Notes: generated from the sequence alone by a model not told the origin. A DNA stretch of 64,000 bases from Rugamonas sp. A1-17 (GCA_025548565.1 JAJLPB010000006.1:124001-188000); one strand, 5' to 3'; numbered from the stretch's first letter, positions 20,152-30,610 are shown. Program-made: numbers and translations.

Positions 20152-22837
20152 TGCGATACGCCGCCCGCTGTTTGACGGCGCCCGGCTGGTTTGCGCCCTT
20201 TGGTACGATGCGGCCCTGCTGGGCGAGCCCGAACTGCGCCGCCGCGTGCTGCGGCGCTGGCAGGCCGGCTCGCGGCTGGATCTGGTGCAGGGCGGCTATT
20301 TGCTGCGATTGCCGGTTCCGGTGTTTGCGCAGTGCGCGGAACTCGATGGCCTGCCGTTGTGCGAGCAGGAGGGCGTCGTGTCGAGCGCGCCGCTGGAGGT
20401 CGCCGAGCGGGCAGGGGCCGCGTCGGGAAGCATCTGGTTGGTGCGGGGTGCCCGCGCCCAGCAATTGCAGTTGTCCGCCGCGACGCGCGTCGATGTGGCC
20501 GCGTGGCTGGACTTGCGCGGCATTGCCTTGGGCGAGCCGTTGCGCCTGCCCAGGCAAGCGGCGCCGGTATTGGCGATGCCGGAAGCGCCCGACGATGTGC
20601 GCACCATTTTGAAGGGGAAGATTCCACCCGCCAGCGCCGCGCGTGAGCGCTTCATGCGGACCACCGAAAAGGCCTCTGAGCGGTCGGGGACGCTGAAGAC
20701 CGCCGCCACGGTGGCCGGCGCGCTATTGATCGGGCCGATGGGCTTGCTTGGGTTCTTGACCGGCATGCTGCTTGGACGCGGGCGGCCTGTCGGAGGCACC
20801 GCCAGGCCGGGCGCCCCCGCCGCCACTCCAGACTGGCTTAAACGCTTGAACGGGGGCTTGGCCCGGCTGGCGATGTTGACTCGGGTCTCAAAAGTCATCG
20901 GCTGGCGCCAGGCTGCCTATCTGCGCAAAATGGTGGACCTGTTCGAACGCGGTGACGTGCACAATGCGCTGCGTCATGCCGTGCCGCTGGATTCCTTGAA
21001 CCCTGAAGCCCGCCGTCAATCGCTGGGCGCGCCCCGTCCGCGCAGCAGTCTTGACATCGCGGGACCGAATACAGCGAATTCCTTGATCAGCCTGGCGCCG
21101 GACGTGACGCAGTATCTGCGCCAGACTTACCGGCGCACCTTCGAACGATTGGAGCGGGAGGGGAAGATCGACGAGGCCGTGTTCGTGCTGGCGGAATTGC
21201 TGCGCGCCGGCGCCGAGGCGGTCGACTACCTTGAAAACAAAGGGCGCATGGAGCAGGCGGCCCGCTTGTCCGAGACCATGGGGCTGTCGGCCGATATCTC
21301 TGTGCGGCTGTGGTGCAAGGCCGGCGACTTGGAGCGAGCATTGCGGCTCGCCCGGCTGGGAAGGGCATTTCCAGGCGCCGTGAAGATGCTGGAGCGCCAG
21401 CAAAGCCCGCTCGCGGCGACGTTGCGCCAGCACTGGGCCGACGACCTGGCCCACAGCGGCGACCTGACCGGCGCTGCTGATGTGATCTGGGCGCTGCCCG
21501 ACTTGCGCGACCAGGCGCTAGCGTGGCTGCTGCAGGCCGAGCGCGCCGGTGGATCGCTGGGCGTGCGGGCCTTGCTGCGCAAGCTGTCGATGCTCCCGGA
21601 CGATTTGGCCGGAAGCGCGGCTGCGATAGGCGCCGTTCTCGATGCGGCTGGCGAGGACGGCGCCGAGCAACGCGCGCGTATGGCGCGCGAACTCGTGGCC
21701 CTGCCGAGCCAATCGGCCGCGACCCGCCGCGTGGCGGCGGTCCTGGTGCGCCGGGTGTTGCCGGAATGTCTGGCCGGTGCCAACGAGTTGCAGCAGGCGG
21801 ACCTGAAGGCGCTGCTGGAGCTGTCGGACGCGGCGGGCCTGCGCGCGGACATGCCCACGCTGCAAGTCGCGAAGGCCGAGGCGGAACTGGCGCTGTGGCT
21901 GCATAAAAAGCCGGTGCTGGCCAGCCTGACGGAACGCGGCCTGCTGCCGATACATGATGCGTGCCGGCTGCCGGAGGGGCACAGCTTGCTGGCGCTGGGC
22001 GAGAGCGGCGTGGTCCGGGTGGATCGACGCGGCCGGCAGTTGGCGCATTTTCCGGTGCCGGCCCATCATCTGGTCTATGGTGAGAACGGCTTGTGCGCGC
22101 TCGCCATCGCCCAGCGGGAGGTGGGACAGCGCGTCAGCCGCATAGACCTTGGCCTCAACAAGGTGTCGGACTGGATCACACCCGCGCTGACGTTCTGGGC
22201 GCAGCAATATGACGGCATCACCTGGAACGCCGTCATCGACAACCGGCTGGTGGCAATCGACACCCGGCAGGACCGCCTTGCAGTGAGCTGGCAGATCGCC
22301 GACCTGCCCGGGCAACTGACCGGCTTCGCCGAGGACCAGAACGGACAGGCGATTTTGCTATTGTCCGAGACGGAGATGCAGCAATGGCGCTACACGCTGC
22401 CGGCGCGGCGACTGAGCCAGCGCGACAGCTTCTCGCCGCCGGCACCGGATATCTGGCAATTATTGCCCAATCCCGGCCGGGACGAGCCCATGGCCCTGTA
22501 TTTGATCAACGCCGCGCCCGGCATGACGCTCCGGGTGCAGCGCGGCGGTGGAACGCCGGCGTTTGACTTCAGCTTGCCGGAACTCGCTGCCGCGCCGCGA
22601 GTCACGCTGCGCGACAGGTTTCTGCTGGTGGAGTCGCGCGACGCCGACGGTGATAACTGGCGCTGCCGTGTCTTCGAATTGATGCAGGGGCAGATGGTGG
22701 CGGAATTGCAGATTGCCGGCGCCATTGAGCCTGTTGCGCGCTTGCGGGGCGGATATTTGCAGGTGTTTGACCGCGCGGGGCGATTGATTGGCATCGACTG
22801 TGCCACTGGCAAAGCGAGCACCCATATCCTGGGATAA
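20141..22837 (+). CDS. Large bpX/propeller-type protein of the MoxR cassette
   Basis: The start at 20141 is preferred because GGAGA lies 6 bases upstream; ATGs at 20129 and 20135 are alternatives. The 898-residue protein has an N-terminal domain (1-180), a hydrophobic stretch with Gly (about 187-215, TVAGALLIGPMGLLGFLTGMLLG) that could be a membrane hairpin, a long helical region (about 220-580, repeat-like RLSETMGLSADISVRLWCKA and DLERALRLARLG), and a C-terminal strand-rich region (about 590-898) with blade-like units such as LLALGESGVVRVDRRGRQL and DNRLVAIDTRQDRLAVSW. It overlaps the previous gene by 11 bases. It may sense the trigger or anchor the complex; this is inference. Confidence 0.6.
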   Translation: MRVDAIRRPLFDGARLVCALWYDAALLGEPELRRRVLRRWQAGSRLDLVQGGYLLRLPVPVFAQCAELDGLPLCEQEGVVSSAPLEVAERAGAASGSIWLVRGARAQQLQLSAATRVDVAAWLDLRGIALGEPLRLPRQAAPVLAMPEAPDDVRTILKGKIPPASAARERFMRTTEKASERSGTLKTAATVAGALLIGPMGLLGFLTGMLLGRGRPVGGTARPGAPAATPDWLKRLNGGLARLAMLTRVSKVIGWRQAAYLRKMVDLFERGDVHNALRHAVPLDSLNPEARRQSLGAPRPRSSLDIAGPNTANSLISLAPDVTQYLRQTYRRTFERLEREGKIDEAVFVLAELLRAGAEAVDYLENKGRMEQAARLSETMGLSADISVRLWCKAGDLERALRLARLGRAFPGAVKMLERQQSPLAATLRQHWADDLAHSGDLTGAADVIWALPDLRDQALAWLLQAERAGGSLGVRALLRKLSMLPDDLAGSAAAIGAVLDAAGEDGAEQRARMARELVALPSQSAATRRVAAVLVRRVLPECLAGANELQQADLKALLELSDAAGLRADMPTLQVAKAEAELALWLHKKPVLASLTERGLLPIHDACRLPEGHSLLALGESGVVRVDRRGRQLAHFPVPAHHLVYGENGLCALAIAQREVGQRVSRIDLGLNKVSDWITPALTFWAQQYDGITWNAVIDNRLVAIDTRQDRLAVSWQIADLPGQLTGFAEDQNGQAILLLSETEMQQWRYTLPARRLSQRDSFSPPAPDIWQLLPNPGRDEPMALYLINAAPGMTLRVQRGGGTPAFDFSLPELAAAPRVTLRDRFLLVESRDADGDNWRCRVFELMQGQMVAELQIAGAIEPVARLRGGYLQVFDRAGRLIGIDCATGKASTHILG

Positions 22838-22945
22838 CGGGTTCGGCATGCCATTTCGGTATGTCTCCAGCGATAAAATTGATTGGATTTGCCGGCATCG
22901 TTCGTCGTAGCATGGGGCGCATAATCCCCACTCTTTGAAAGTCAG

Positions 22946-23875
22946 ATGATGTCAGCAATTAAACTTGCGATCGTAGGCGTCGGCAAGATCGTCCACGACC
23001 AGCATTTGCCCGCCGTCGCGGCGAACCCCGATTTCCAGCTGGTGGCCTCGGCCAGCCGGCATCACACCGTCGAGGGCCTGCCCGGTTTCACCTCCATCGA
23101 GGCGATGCTGGCCGCCGTGCCGGAGATCGACGCCGTGTCGCTGTGCATGCCGCCGCAGTACCGCTACCAGGCCGCGCGCGCCGCGCTGTTGGCGGGCAAG
23201 CACGTGTTCCTGGAGAAGCCGCCAGGCGCCACGCTGTCCGAAGTGGCCGACCTGGAGGCGCTGGCCGCCGCCCGCGGCCTGACGCTGTTCACCAGCTGGC
23301 ATTCGCGCTACGCGCCCGGCGTGCAGCCGGCCAAGGCCTACCTGGCCGCCCACGCACCGGCCGCGATGCAGGTGATCTGGAAGGAAGACGTGCGCCAGTG
23401 GCACCCGAACCAGGAGTGGATCTGGCAGGCGGGCGGCCTGGGCGTGTTCGATCCGGGCATCAACGCGCTGTCCATCGTCACCGAGATCCTGCCGGCGCCG
23501 ATCTTCCTGAACCGCGCCGCGCTGGAGTTCCCCGAGAACCGCGACGCGCCCATCGGCGCCGAGCTGCAGTTCCAGGACGGCGCCGGCATGCCGGTGCGGG
23601 CCAGTTTCGACTGGCGCCAGACCGGCAAGCAAAGCTGGGACATCGTCGTCCAGACCGCCGGCGGCGAGCTGAAACTGAGCGACGGCGGCGCGCGCCTGTG
23701 GCTGGGTGGCGTCGAGCAGCCGCTGGAAAAGGAGGCCGAGTATCCGTCGCTGTACCGCCGCTTCGCCGAATTGGTCCGCGCCGGCCGCTCGGACGTGGAC
23801 GTGGCCCCGCTGCGCCACGTGGCCGACGCCTTCATGCTTGGCCAGCGCAAGGTGGTCGAGGCCTTCCACGACTGA
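22946..23875 (+). CDS. Gfo/Idh/MocA oxidoreductase, galactose 1-dehydrogenase-like
   Basis: The 309-residue protein has a Rossmann N-terminus (IKLAIVGVGKIVHDQHLPA), the family signature KHVFLEKPPGATLSEVADLEALA with catalytic Lys, and EWIWQAGGLGVFDPGINAL in the C-terminal domain. These closely recall D-galactose 1-dehydrogenase of Pseudomonas, which oxidises galactose to its lactone with NAD(P). The ATG at 22946 is followed by a second in-frame ATG; either may start translation. No other sugar genes adjoin it, so the substrate remains a family-level prediction. Confidence 0.8.
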   Translation: MMSAIKLAIVGVGKIVHDQHLPAVAANPDFQLVASASRHHTVEGLPGFTSIEAMLAAVPEIDAVSLCMPPQYRYQAARAALLAGKHVFLEKPPGATLSEVADLEALAAARGLTLFTSWHSRYAPGVQPAKAYLAAHAPAAMQVIWKEDVRQWHPNQEWIWQAGGLGVFDPGINALSIVTEILPAPIFLNRAALEFPENRDAPIGAELQFQDGAGMPVRASFDWRQTGKQSWDIVVQTAGGELKLSDGGARLWLGGVEQPLEKEAEYPSLYRRFAELVRAGRSDVDVAPLRHVADAFMLGQRKVVEAFHD

Positions 23876-23881
23876 CCCGCT

Positions 23882-25027
23882 TCAGGCCATCTGCCCGATG
23901 GTCTTGCGGAAGCGCCGCAGCGAGGTGGCGAACAGCACCGCGCCGATCGCCACCAGCGCCAGCATCTGCGGCCAGATCACGGACAATCCCGCGCCCCGGT
24001 ACAGGATCGCCTGGGCGGCTGCGACAAAGTGGGTGGTCGGCGCGGCCAGCATGATGTCCTGCACCAGCACCGGCATGCTTTCGCGCGGCGTCGAGCCGCC
24101 CGACAGCAGTTGCAGCGGCAGCAGCACCAGCACCAGCAGCATGCCAAACTGCGGCATGCTGCGCGCCAGCGTGGCCAGGAAAATCCCCATTGAAGTGGTG
24201 GCGAACAGGTGCAGCGCCGTCACCAGCACGAACAGCGCGATCGAGCCGGTGATCGGCACATGCAGCGCGCCCTGCACGATGAACAGCAGCGACGACAGCG
24301 CCGCCAGCACCACCACAGACCCCATCGACCACACCTTGGCCAGCATGATTTCCATCGGCGTCACCGGCATCACCAGCAGGTGCTCGATGGTGCCGTGTTC
24401 GCGCTCGCGTATCAGCGCGGCGCCGGTCAGGATGATGGACAGCATGGTGACGTTGTTGATGATTTCCATCAGCGAGCCAAACCACGACTGCTCCAGGTTG
24501 GGATTGAAGCGCATCCGCAGGTCCAGGTCGACCGGCGGCGCGGCGGCCTGCTGCTGGCGGCGCAGGAAGTCGCCCACCTCGGCGCTGACGATCTGCTGGA
24601 TGTAGCCATTGCCGGTGAAGGCCTGGCTCATGCGCGTGGCGTCGATGTTGAGCTGGATGGACGGCGAGCGGCCGGCCAGCGTGTCGCGCTGGTAGCCGGG
24701 CGGGATGGACAGCACGAAGGTGTAGTCGCCGTTGTCGAGGCCCGCGTCGGCCTGCGTGGCGTTCACCACCGACGGCGTGTGGAAGTGCGGCGGGTAGAAG
24801 CCGGCCGTGATCCGCGCCGACAGCGGCGAGCCGTCCAGGTCGACGATGGCGATGGCGGCGTTGTGCAGGCTTTCCGGCATCGCCGTGGCGGCCACGTAGA
24901 TCGACAGCGTGAAGGTGTAGACGATCAGCACCAGCATGGCGGGATCGCGCAGCAGGCTCCACAGCTCCTTGATACCGAGCCGGTAGATGTGGGCCAGGCG
25001 GGGGTTCAATGGTACGCGCATGGTCAT
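23882..25027 (-). CDS. yhhJ: ABC-2 type permease, YhhJ-like
   Basis: The 381-residue protein starts at the ATG that overlaps the rbbA stop (ATGA). It has an N-terminal membrane helix ([16 protein letters not shown]), a large periplasmic domain (about 50-180) and five C-terminal helices with [25 protein letters not shown], the classical ABC-2 coupling segment. It resembles the YhhJ permease that pairs with RbbA/YhiH and YhiI in enterobacteria. It is the last gene of a TolC-HlyD-RbbA-YhhJ export operon. The exported substrate is unknown. Confidence 0.88.
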   Translation of the reverse strand: MTMRVPLNPRLAHIYRLGIKELWSLLRDPAMLVLIVYTFTLSIYVAATAMPESLHNAAIAIVDLDGSPLSARITAGFYPPHFHTPSVVNATQADAGLDNGDYTFVLSIPPGYQRDTLAGRSPSIQLNIDATRMSQAFTGNGYIQQIVSAEVGDFLRRQQQAAAPPVDLDLRMRFNPNLEQSWFGSLMEIINNVTMLSIILTGAALIREREHGTIEHLLVMPVTPMEIMLAKVWSMGSVVVLAALSSLLFIVQGALHVPITGSIALFVLVTALHLFATTSMGIFLATLARSMPQFGMLLVLVLLPLQLLSGGSTPRESMPVLVQDIMLAAPTTHFVAAAQAILYRGAGLSVIWPQMLALVAIGAVLFATSLRRFRKTIGQMA

Positions 25028-27789
25028 CGCTCCTGTTTGTCCAGCAGCAGCGCCGATGCCGTCAGGATCACCGGCACCGCCAGCAGCAGCGGCCACATGG
25101 AGCCGCCCAGTTCATTCAGCCCGAGCGCCTTGCTGAACACGCCGCGGCTGATGGTGAGGAAATGGGTGGCGGGGTAGATGCGGCCGATCAGCGCGCCGGC
25201 GCCGGACAGGCCGGACACCGGGTTGAGCAGGCCGGCGAACTGCACGCAGGGGATGATGGTGCCGATCATGGTCACGAACAGCGCGGCGATCTGGCTGCGG
25301 GTGAAGGTCGACACCAGCAGGCCCAGGCCCGTCGAGCAGATCACGTAGATCAGCGCGGCCAGCGTCAGCGCCAGCAGGCTGCCCTTGACCGGCACGCCGA
25401 ACACGGTGGCGGCCAGGATGGTCAGCAGCACGAAGTTCAGCATGCCCAGCGCGATGTAGGGGATCTGCTTGCCGAGCAAGAATTCCAGCCGCGTCACCGG
25501 CGTCACGTACAGGTTGAGGATGGAGCCGAGCTCCTTCTCGCGCACCACCGACAACGCGCTGAGCATGGCCGGGATCATCATCAGCAGCATCGGGATCACG
25601 GCCGGGATCATGGCCGGCAGGCTCTTGACGTCGGGGTTGTAGCGATAGCGCGTTTCCAGCGTACCGGCGCCGGCCAGCTTCATGCCCAGCCGGTGCTGCG
25701 CCATGTCGGCCAGCCAGCCCATGTGCATGGCCTGCACGTAGCCGCGCGTGGTCTCGGCGCGCATCGGCATGGCGCCGTCGACCCAGGCGCCCACCGTCAC
25801 CGGCGCGCCGCGTTGCAGGTCGCGGCCAAAGCCGGGCGGGAGCTCGATCGCCAGCGCCAGTTCGCCGCTGCGCATGCGCCGGTCCAGGTCGTTGTAGTCG
25901 GCGATCGGGGCGCGTTCGATGAAGTAGCGCGAGCCGGACAGGTTGAGCGCGTAGTTCTGGCTCAAGCCGCTCTGGTCGCGGTCCAGCACGGCGTAGGACA
26001 GGTTTTCCACGTCCATGTTGATGCCGTAGCCGATGATGAACATCAGGATGGCGGTACCGAGCAGCGCGAGCGTGGCGCGCACCGGGTCGCGGCGCAGTTC
26101 CAACGTTTCGCGCAGGGTGTAGCTGAAGCCGCGCTGCAGGGCGCGGTGCCAGCGGGCGCGCGGCGTGGCGCCGGTTTGCGGCGATGATGGCGATGGCGGC
26201 GCATCGGCGGCGGCCGGAGCGGCCGCGGCGGGCGGCGCGGTTTCGCCGGCCGCTTCCTCCAGGTAGGCGATGAAGGCCTGTTCCAGCGTGTCGACGCCGC
26301 GCATGGCCGGCAGCGCGGCCGGGGCGGCGCTCACCAGCACGCGGCCGGCGTGCATCAGCGAGATGCGGTCGCAGCGCTCGGCCTCGTTCATGAAGTGGGT
26401 GGAGATGAAGATGGTGACCTGGTCGTTGCGGGCCAGGTCGATCATCAGGCGCCAGAACATGTCGCGCGCCACGGGATCGACGCCGGAGGTCGGCTCGTCG
26501 AGGATCAGCAGTTCCGGCTTGTGCACCATGGCCACCGCCAGCGACAGGCGCTGGCGCACGCCGAGCGGCAGCTGCTCGGGCAGGGAGTCCAGCGCGGCGT
26601 CGAGACCGAAGCGGCGCGCCATGTCGGCCACGCGGCCTTCGATCTCGGCTTCCGGCACGCTGAACATGCGGGCGTGCAGCACCAGGTTCTGCGCCACGGT
26701 CAGCTCGCCGTACAGCGAGAACGCCTGCGACATGTAGCCCACGCGGCGGCGGGTGGCCATGTCGCCGGCATCGACCTCGCGGCCGAACAGCAGGGCGCTG
26801 CCTTCGGTGGCCGGCAGCAGGCCGGTCAGCATTTTCATGGTGGTCGACTTGCCGCAGCCGTTGGAGCCGAGGAAGCCGAAGATCTCGCCGCGGCGGATGC
26901 GGAAGTCCACGTGGTCGACCGCGGTGAAATCGCCGAACTTCATCGTCAGGCCCTGGGCTTCGATGGCGATGCTGTCGTTGCCCTCGGACGGCTGGAACGG
27001 CGGCACCGTCACGGCGTGATGGTCGCCGCGCTTCTCGGCCGGCAGCAGCGCGATGAAGGCTTGCTCCAGCGTGGTGGTGCCGGTGCGGGCGCGCAGTTCC
27101 TGCGGCGTGCCGGTGGCCAGCACCTGGCCGCTATCCATCGCCACCAGCCAGTCGAAGCGGTCGGCTTCCTCCATGTAGGCGGTGGCCACCACCACGCTCA
27201 TGCCGGGGCGCTGGCGGCGGATGTGGGCGATCAGGTCCCAGAACTGCGCGCGCGACAGCGGATCGACGCCGGTGGTTGGCTCGTCGAGGATCAGCAGGTC
27301 GGGATCGTGGATCAGCGCGCAGCACAGGCCCAGCTTCTGCTTCATGCCGCCGGACAGTTTGCCGGCGGGCCGTTGCAGGAACGGCGCCAGGCCGGTGCTG
27401 GCGGTCAGCTCGTCGATGCGGCGCCGGCGGCTGGCCGCGTCGTGGCCGAACAGGCGGCCGAAAAACTGCAGGTTCTCTTCCACCGACAACGTCGGATACA
27501 GGTTGCGGCCCAGGCCCTGCGGCATGTAGGCGATGCGCGGGCAGACGTCGTCGCGATGGCGCTTGCTGCGCATGTCGCCGCCGAGCACCGTCACGCTGCC
27601 TTGCTGCACGGCGCGCGCGCCGGCCACCAGCGACAGCAGGCTGGATTTGCCGACGCCGTCCGGCCCGATCATGCCGATCATGCGGCCGGCGGGCAGGTCC
27701 AGGTCGATCGCTTGCAGGGCGCGGATGTCGCCGTATTGCAGTGTGACGCCACGCAGCGCGGCCACGCCGGCTGCGCTTGCGTCGCTCAT
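25024..27789 (-). CDS. rbbA: RbbA-like ABC transporter: two ATPase domains plus permease
   Basis: The 921-residue protein starts at the ATG at 27789 (MSDASAAG), overlapping the hlyD stop by four bases. It contains two ABC ATPase domains: Walker [10 protein letters not shown] with signature LSGGMKQ and Walker [14 protein letters not shown], then Walker [10 protein letters not shown] with a changed signature LPLGVRQ and [13 protein letters not shown]. An ABC-2 membrane domain with an N-terminal helix, a periplasmic region and five C-terminal helices follows from about residue 560. This layout is that of RbbA/YhiH, historically called ribosome-associated ATPase. Here the export partners around it argue for transport. 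Confidence 0.92.
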   Translation of the reverse strand: MSDASAAGVAALRGVTLQYGDIRALQAIDLDLPAGRMIGMIGPDGVGKSSLLSLVAGARAVQQGSVTVLGGDMRSKRHRDDVCPRIAYMPQGLGRNLYPTLSVEENLQFFGRLFGHDAASRRRRIDELTASTGLAPFLQRPAGKLSGGMKQKLGLCCALIHDPDLLILDEPTTGVDPLSRAQFWDLIAHIRRQRPGMSVVVATAYMEEADRFDWLVAMDSGQVLATGTPQELRARTGTTTLEQAFIALLPAEKRGDHHAVTVPPFQPSEGNDSIAIEAQGLTMKFGDFTAVDHVDFRIRRGEIFGFLGSNGCGKSTTMKMLTGLLPATEGSALLFGREVDAGDMATRRRVGYMSQAFSLYGELTVAQNLVLHARMFSVPEAEIEGRVADMARRFGLDAALDSLPEQLPLGVRQRLSLAVAMVHKPELLILDEPTSGVDPVARDMFWRLMIDLARNDQVTIFISTHFMNEAERCDRISLMHAGRVLVSAAPAALPAMRGVDTLEQAFIAYLEEAAGETAPPAAAAPAAADAPPSPSSPQTGATPRARWHRALQRGFSYTLRETLELRRDPVRATLALLGTAILMFIIGYGINMDVENLSYAVLDRDQSGLSQNYALNLSGSRYFIERAPIADYNDLDRRMRSGELALAIELPPGFGRDLQRGAPVTVGAWVDGAMPMRAETTRGYVQAMHMGWLADMAQHRLGMKLAGAGTLETRYRYNPDVKSLPAMIPAVIPMLLMMIPAMLSALSVVREKELGSILNLYVTPVTRLEFLLGKQIPYIALGMLNFVLLTILAATVFGVPVKGSLLALTLAALIYVICSTGLGLLVSTFTRSQIAALFVTMIGTIIPCVQFAGLLNPVSGLSGAGALIGRIYPATHFLTISRGVFSKALGLNELGGSMWPLLLAVPVILTASALLLDKQER

Positions 27790-28859
27790 TGCGGCACCCT
27801 GGTTTCCAGGTTGGCCGGCCATGGCTTGCTGGCGTCAAGCTGTACCCAGGCCACGCCGGGCAGGCCGGTCTTGACCAGCTTCATGTGCTTTTGCAGCAGC
27901 GCCGGATCGATCTGTGCCTTCACGCGGAACATCAGCTTCTGGCGTTCGCTGGTGGTCTCCACGGTTTTCGGTGTGAACTGCGCGGTGCTGGCGACGAAGG
28001 ACACGCGCGCCGGCAGCACGTACTGCGGCGCGGCGTCGAGGATCACGCGCACCGGCGCGCCCAGCGCCAGCTTGCCCGCCGCTTGTTCCGGCACGAAGAA
28101 GGTCATGTAGACGTCGGCCAGGTCGACCAGGTTGAGCACCTTGCCGCCGCTGCCCAGCACTTCGCCGGCCTGCGCGATGCGGTACTGCACGCGGCCGGCG
28201 CGCGGCGCGGTCAGGGCGCTGTCGGCCAGGTCGACGTCGATGCGGTCGACGGTGGCCTTGGCTGCGGTGACTGAGGCGCGGGCGCCCGCCACCTGGGTGC
28301 GCGCGGCTTCGACCGCGCTGCTGGCCGCCGCCACCTGGGCGTGGGCGGCGCGGATCACGGCGCTGGTGGCGCGCACGCGGGCGCGGTCGTCGTCCAGTTC
28401 CTGTTCGGACGAGGCGCCTTCGAGCACCAGTTTTTCGGAGCGCTTGAGGCGGCGCTGGGCGGCATCGAGTTCGCTTTCGCGCTGCACCACCAGTGCCTGC
28501 GCGGCCTGATAGTCGCTCTGGCGCATGGCGACCATGGCGTCGGCGCTGGCGACGGCGGTTTGCGCCTGCGCCTGGCGGGCGGCGGCTTCGTCGCGCTGCG
28601 CTTGCAGCGAGGTGGCCTGCATGTGGGCCAGCACCTGGCCGGCCGTCACGAAGTCGCCTTCGTTGACGGCGATGTCCTGCAGGCGGCCGGGCAGCTTGGC
28701 GGCGACGTCGATCTCGGTCGCTTCGATGCGGCCGTTACCGCTGGTGAATTCGGGGCCGGGGCCGGCCGGATGCATGCGGTACCAGGCGTAGCCGGCGCCG
28801 GCCAGCAGGGCGGCGCCGACGGCGGCCGCGGCGAGTTTGCGTGTCAGGTCTGGGGTCAT
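27786..28859 (-). CDS. HlyD-family periplasmic adaptor, YhiI-like
   Basis: The 357-residue protein has an N-terminal membrane anchor (about 8-28), a biotinyl-lipoyl-like motif ([23 protein letters not shown]), a long Ala-rich coiled-coil hairpin (about 85-215), and the return motif [30 protein letters not shown]. It bridges the inner-membrane ABC unit and the outer-membrane channel. Both ends overlap neighbours by four bases (ATGA), so the four genes are translated in series. The name YhiI is by analogy with the enterobacterial yhiI-rbbA-yhhJ order. Confidence 0.92.
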   Translation of the reverse strand: MTPDLTRKLAAAAVGAALLAGAGYAWYRMHPAGPGPEFTSGNGRIEATEIDVAAKLPGRLQDIAVNEGDFVTAGQVLAHMQATSLQAQRDEAAARQAQAQTAVASADAMVAMRQSDYQAAQALVVQRESELDAAQRRLKRSEKLVLEGASSEQELDDDRARVRATSAVIRAAHAQVAAASSAVEAARTQVAGARASVTAAKATVDRIDVDLADSALTAPRAGRVQYRIAQAGEVLGSGGKVLNLVDLADVYMTFFVPEQAAGKLALGAPVRVILDAAPQYVLPARVSFVASTAQFTPKTVETTSERQKLMFRVKAQIDPALLQKHMKLVKTGLPGVAWVQLDASKPWPANLETRVPQ

Positions 28860-30457
28860 ATGCGGGTCAGGGGATGGTCAATGGAAGCGAGCGGCGGGGC
28901 GGCCAGCACGGGGTCGCCGCCGAGCGCGCTGTACAGGGCGATGCCGGCGCCCAGCAGGGCGCGGCGCAGCTGGATCAGCTGCTGTTCTGCGCTGAGCAGG
29001 TCGCGCTGGGCGTCGAGCACGTCGAGGAAGGGCGCGGCGCCGCTGTCGTAGCGCAGCTGGGACAGGCGGGCGCGTTCGCGTTGTACTTGCAGGGTGCGTT
29101 CGGCGATGCCCACTTGTGCGGTCAGCCAGGTTTGGGCGGACAGCGCGTCGGCCACGTCGCGGAACGCGCCCTGGATGGTTTTCTCGTAGTTGGCGATGGC
29201 GCTGTCGCGGCGCGCCTCGGCCAGCGTCAGGTTCTGGCGGCGGCGGTCGCCGTCGAACAGCGGCAGTGTGATGCTGGGCGCGAAGGTCCACGAGCGGCTG
29301 CCACCGGCGAACAGGCCGTCCAGTTCCGCGCTGGCGGTGCCCAGCGCGGCGGTCAGGCTGACCTGCGGGAAGAAGGTGGCGCGGGCGGCGCCGATGTTGG
29401 CGTTGGCCGCGCGCAGCTGGTGCTCGGCGGCGACGATGTCGGCGCGCCGTTCCAGCAATGCGGACGGCAGGCCGGGGGCGAGCGCGGGCAGGGCGCCGGC
29501 CAAGTTGTCGGCCAGGCCGCTGCCTGCGTCGCCGCGCAAGTCGCCCGCCGCGTTGGCGGCCGCTCTTCCGGCCGAGTTCGCGCGCGAGGCGCCGTCCGGT
29601 TCGCCGGCCTGGTTTCCGGCCGCGTTGGCGGCTTCGGCATCCAGCGGCGCCAGCGCGTTCGGGCTGCCGACCAGCAGTTGCAGCGCGTGGCGCTTGCGGT
29701 CGCGCTCCTGCTCCAGCTGGCTGGCGAGCGCCTGCGCTTGCAGCAGCAGGGTTTCGACCTGGGTCAGGTTCAGGCGCGAGGTGGCGCCGACCGCGACCCG
29801 GCGCGAGAAGATGCGGTAGCTTTCCTCCCGCGTCGCCAGCGTGCGGCGCGCCAGCGCGATGCGCTGGTCGATCTCGCGCACGTCGAAGTAGCCCTCGGCC
29901 ACGTGGGTGATCAGCGACATGGTGATGGCCCGGCGCGCGGCGTCGCTGGCCAGGTAGTCTTGCAGCGCTGCCCCGCGCAGGCTGGCCAGGCGGCCCCACA
30001 GGTCGATTTCCCAGGCGCTCACGCCCAGCCCGGCCTGGTACTGGCTGGTGATCATTTCGTGGCGGGTCAGGCTGAGGTCGGCCGGCACCTGCTGGTGCTG
30101 TCCGCTTGCCTGGGCGGCCAGCACCGGCAGGCGGTTGGCGCGCTCGATGCCGTAGGCGGCGCGGGCTTGGTCGACGCGCAGGACGGCGATGCGCAGGTCG
30201 CGGTTCTGCGCCAGCGCTTCGACGATCATCGCTTGCAACGCCGGCGGCGCGAAGTAGCCGCGCCATTCGGGCAGGGCGGCGGTGGCGCCGGGGGCGGCGG
30301 GCGCGTCGTAGCGGTCGGCGACCGGCAGCGGCGGCCGGGCGTACTGCGGCGCCATCGAGCCGCAGCCTGGCAGCAGCATCGCGGCGGACAGCACGGCGGC
30401 CAGCGCGGCCGCGCTCACGGCGGTGCGTGGCCTGGCGGACGGCGCAGGCTGGAACAT
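28856..30457 (-). CDS. TolC/NodT-type outer-membrane efflux lipoprotein (export operon)
   Basis: The ATG at 30457 has CAGGAG 8 bases upstream and opens a lipoprotein signal peptide (AAMLLPGC, Cys acylation). The 533-residue protein shows the repeated outer-membrane factor pattern, including WEIDLWGRLASLRGAA and ERRADIVAAEHQLRAANANIGAARATFFPQVSL. A low-complexity insert rich in Ala, Asn and Gly (about 305-355, several NAAG/NSAG units) lengthens it beyond the usual 450-480 residues. It is first in the export operon, behind an FNR-type box. Confidence 0.92.
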   Translation of the reverse strand: MFQPAPSARPRTAVSAAALAAVLSAAMLLPGCGSMAPQYARPPLPVADRYDAPAAPGATAALPEWRGYFAPPALQAMIVEALAQNRDLRIAVLRVDQARAAYGIERANRLPVLAAQASGQHQQVPADLSLTRHEMITSQYQAGLGVSAWEIDLWGRLASLRGAALQDYLASDAARRAITMSLITHVAEGYFDVREIDQRIALARRTLATREESYRIFSRRVAVGATSRLNLTQVETLLLQAQALASQLEQERDRKRHALQLLVGSPNALAPLDAEAANAAGNQAGEPDGASRANSAGRAAANAAGDLRGDAGSGLADNLAGALPALAPGLPSALLERRADIVAAEHQLRAANANIGAARATFFPQVSLTAALGTASAELDGLFAGGSRSWTFAPSITLPLFDGDRRRQNLTLAEARRDSAIANYEKTIQGAFRDVADALSAQTWLTAQVGIAERTLQVQRERARLSQLRYDSGAAPFLDVLDAQRDLLSAEQQLIQLRRALLGAGIALYSALGGDPVLAAPPLASIDHPLTRI

Positions 30458-30509
30458 AGTCAAACTCCTGGTGATTGTAGGATGATGCCGATAGTCAAGC
30501 GGCGAACGC

Positions 30510-30552
30510 AGTGTACGGCGGAGGACAAGCGCGTGTAATTGATGTAGATCAA
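30510..30552 (-). promoter_or_regulatory. FNR/Anr-type box and -10 for the export operon
   Basis: 30539-30552 reads TTGATGTAGATCAA, a perfect TTGAT-N4-ATCAA palindrome. On the minus strand TACACT (30515-30510, 4/6 match) follows after 23 bases, as expected for class II activation. The predicted start near 30504 leaves about 47 bases before the tolC-type start codon. The box lies against the T-rich tail of the terminator of the upstream gene. Confidence 0.65.
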
Positions 30553-30584
30553 AAATCAATAAACGGACGGCGGGCGCCGTCCGT
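30550..30584 (-). terminator. Rho-independent terminator after the Pta fusion gene
   Basis: Arms ACGGACGGC and GCCGTCCGT (30563-30571 and 30576-30584) form a perfect 9-base stem with a 4-base loop. On the minus strand it is followed by TTATTGATTTTTG. It begins 22 bases after the stop of the MaoC-Pta gene and separates it from the export operon. Confidence 0.75.
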
Positions 30585-30588
30585 CCGA

Positions 30589-30610
30589 GGGGAACTTACG
30601 GGGAACTTAC
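30589..30610. repeat. 11-base tandem duplication over a stop codon
   Basis: Two perfect copies of GGGGAACTTAC (30589-30599 and 30600-30610) lie end to end. The second contains the TAA stop of the MaoC-Pta gene on the minus strand, so the duplication simply repeats the stop region. It looks like a recent slippage event. Confidence 0.7.
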
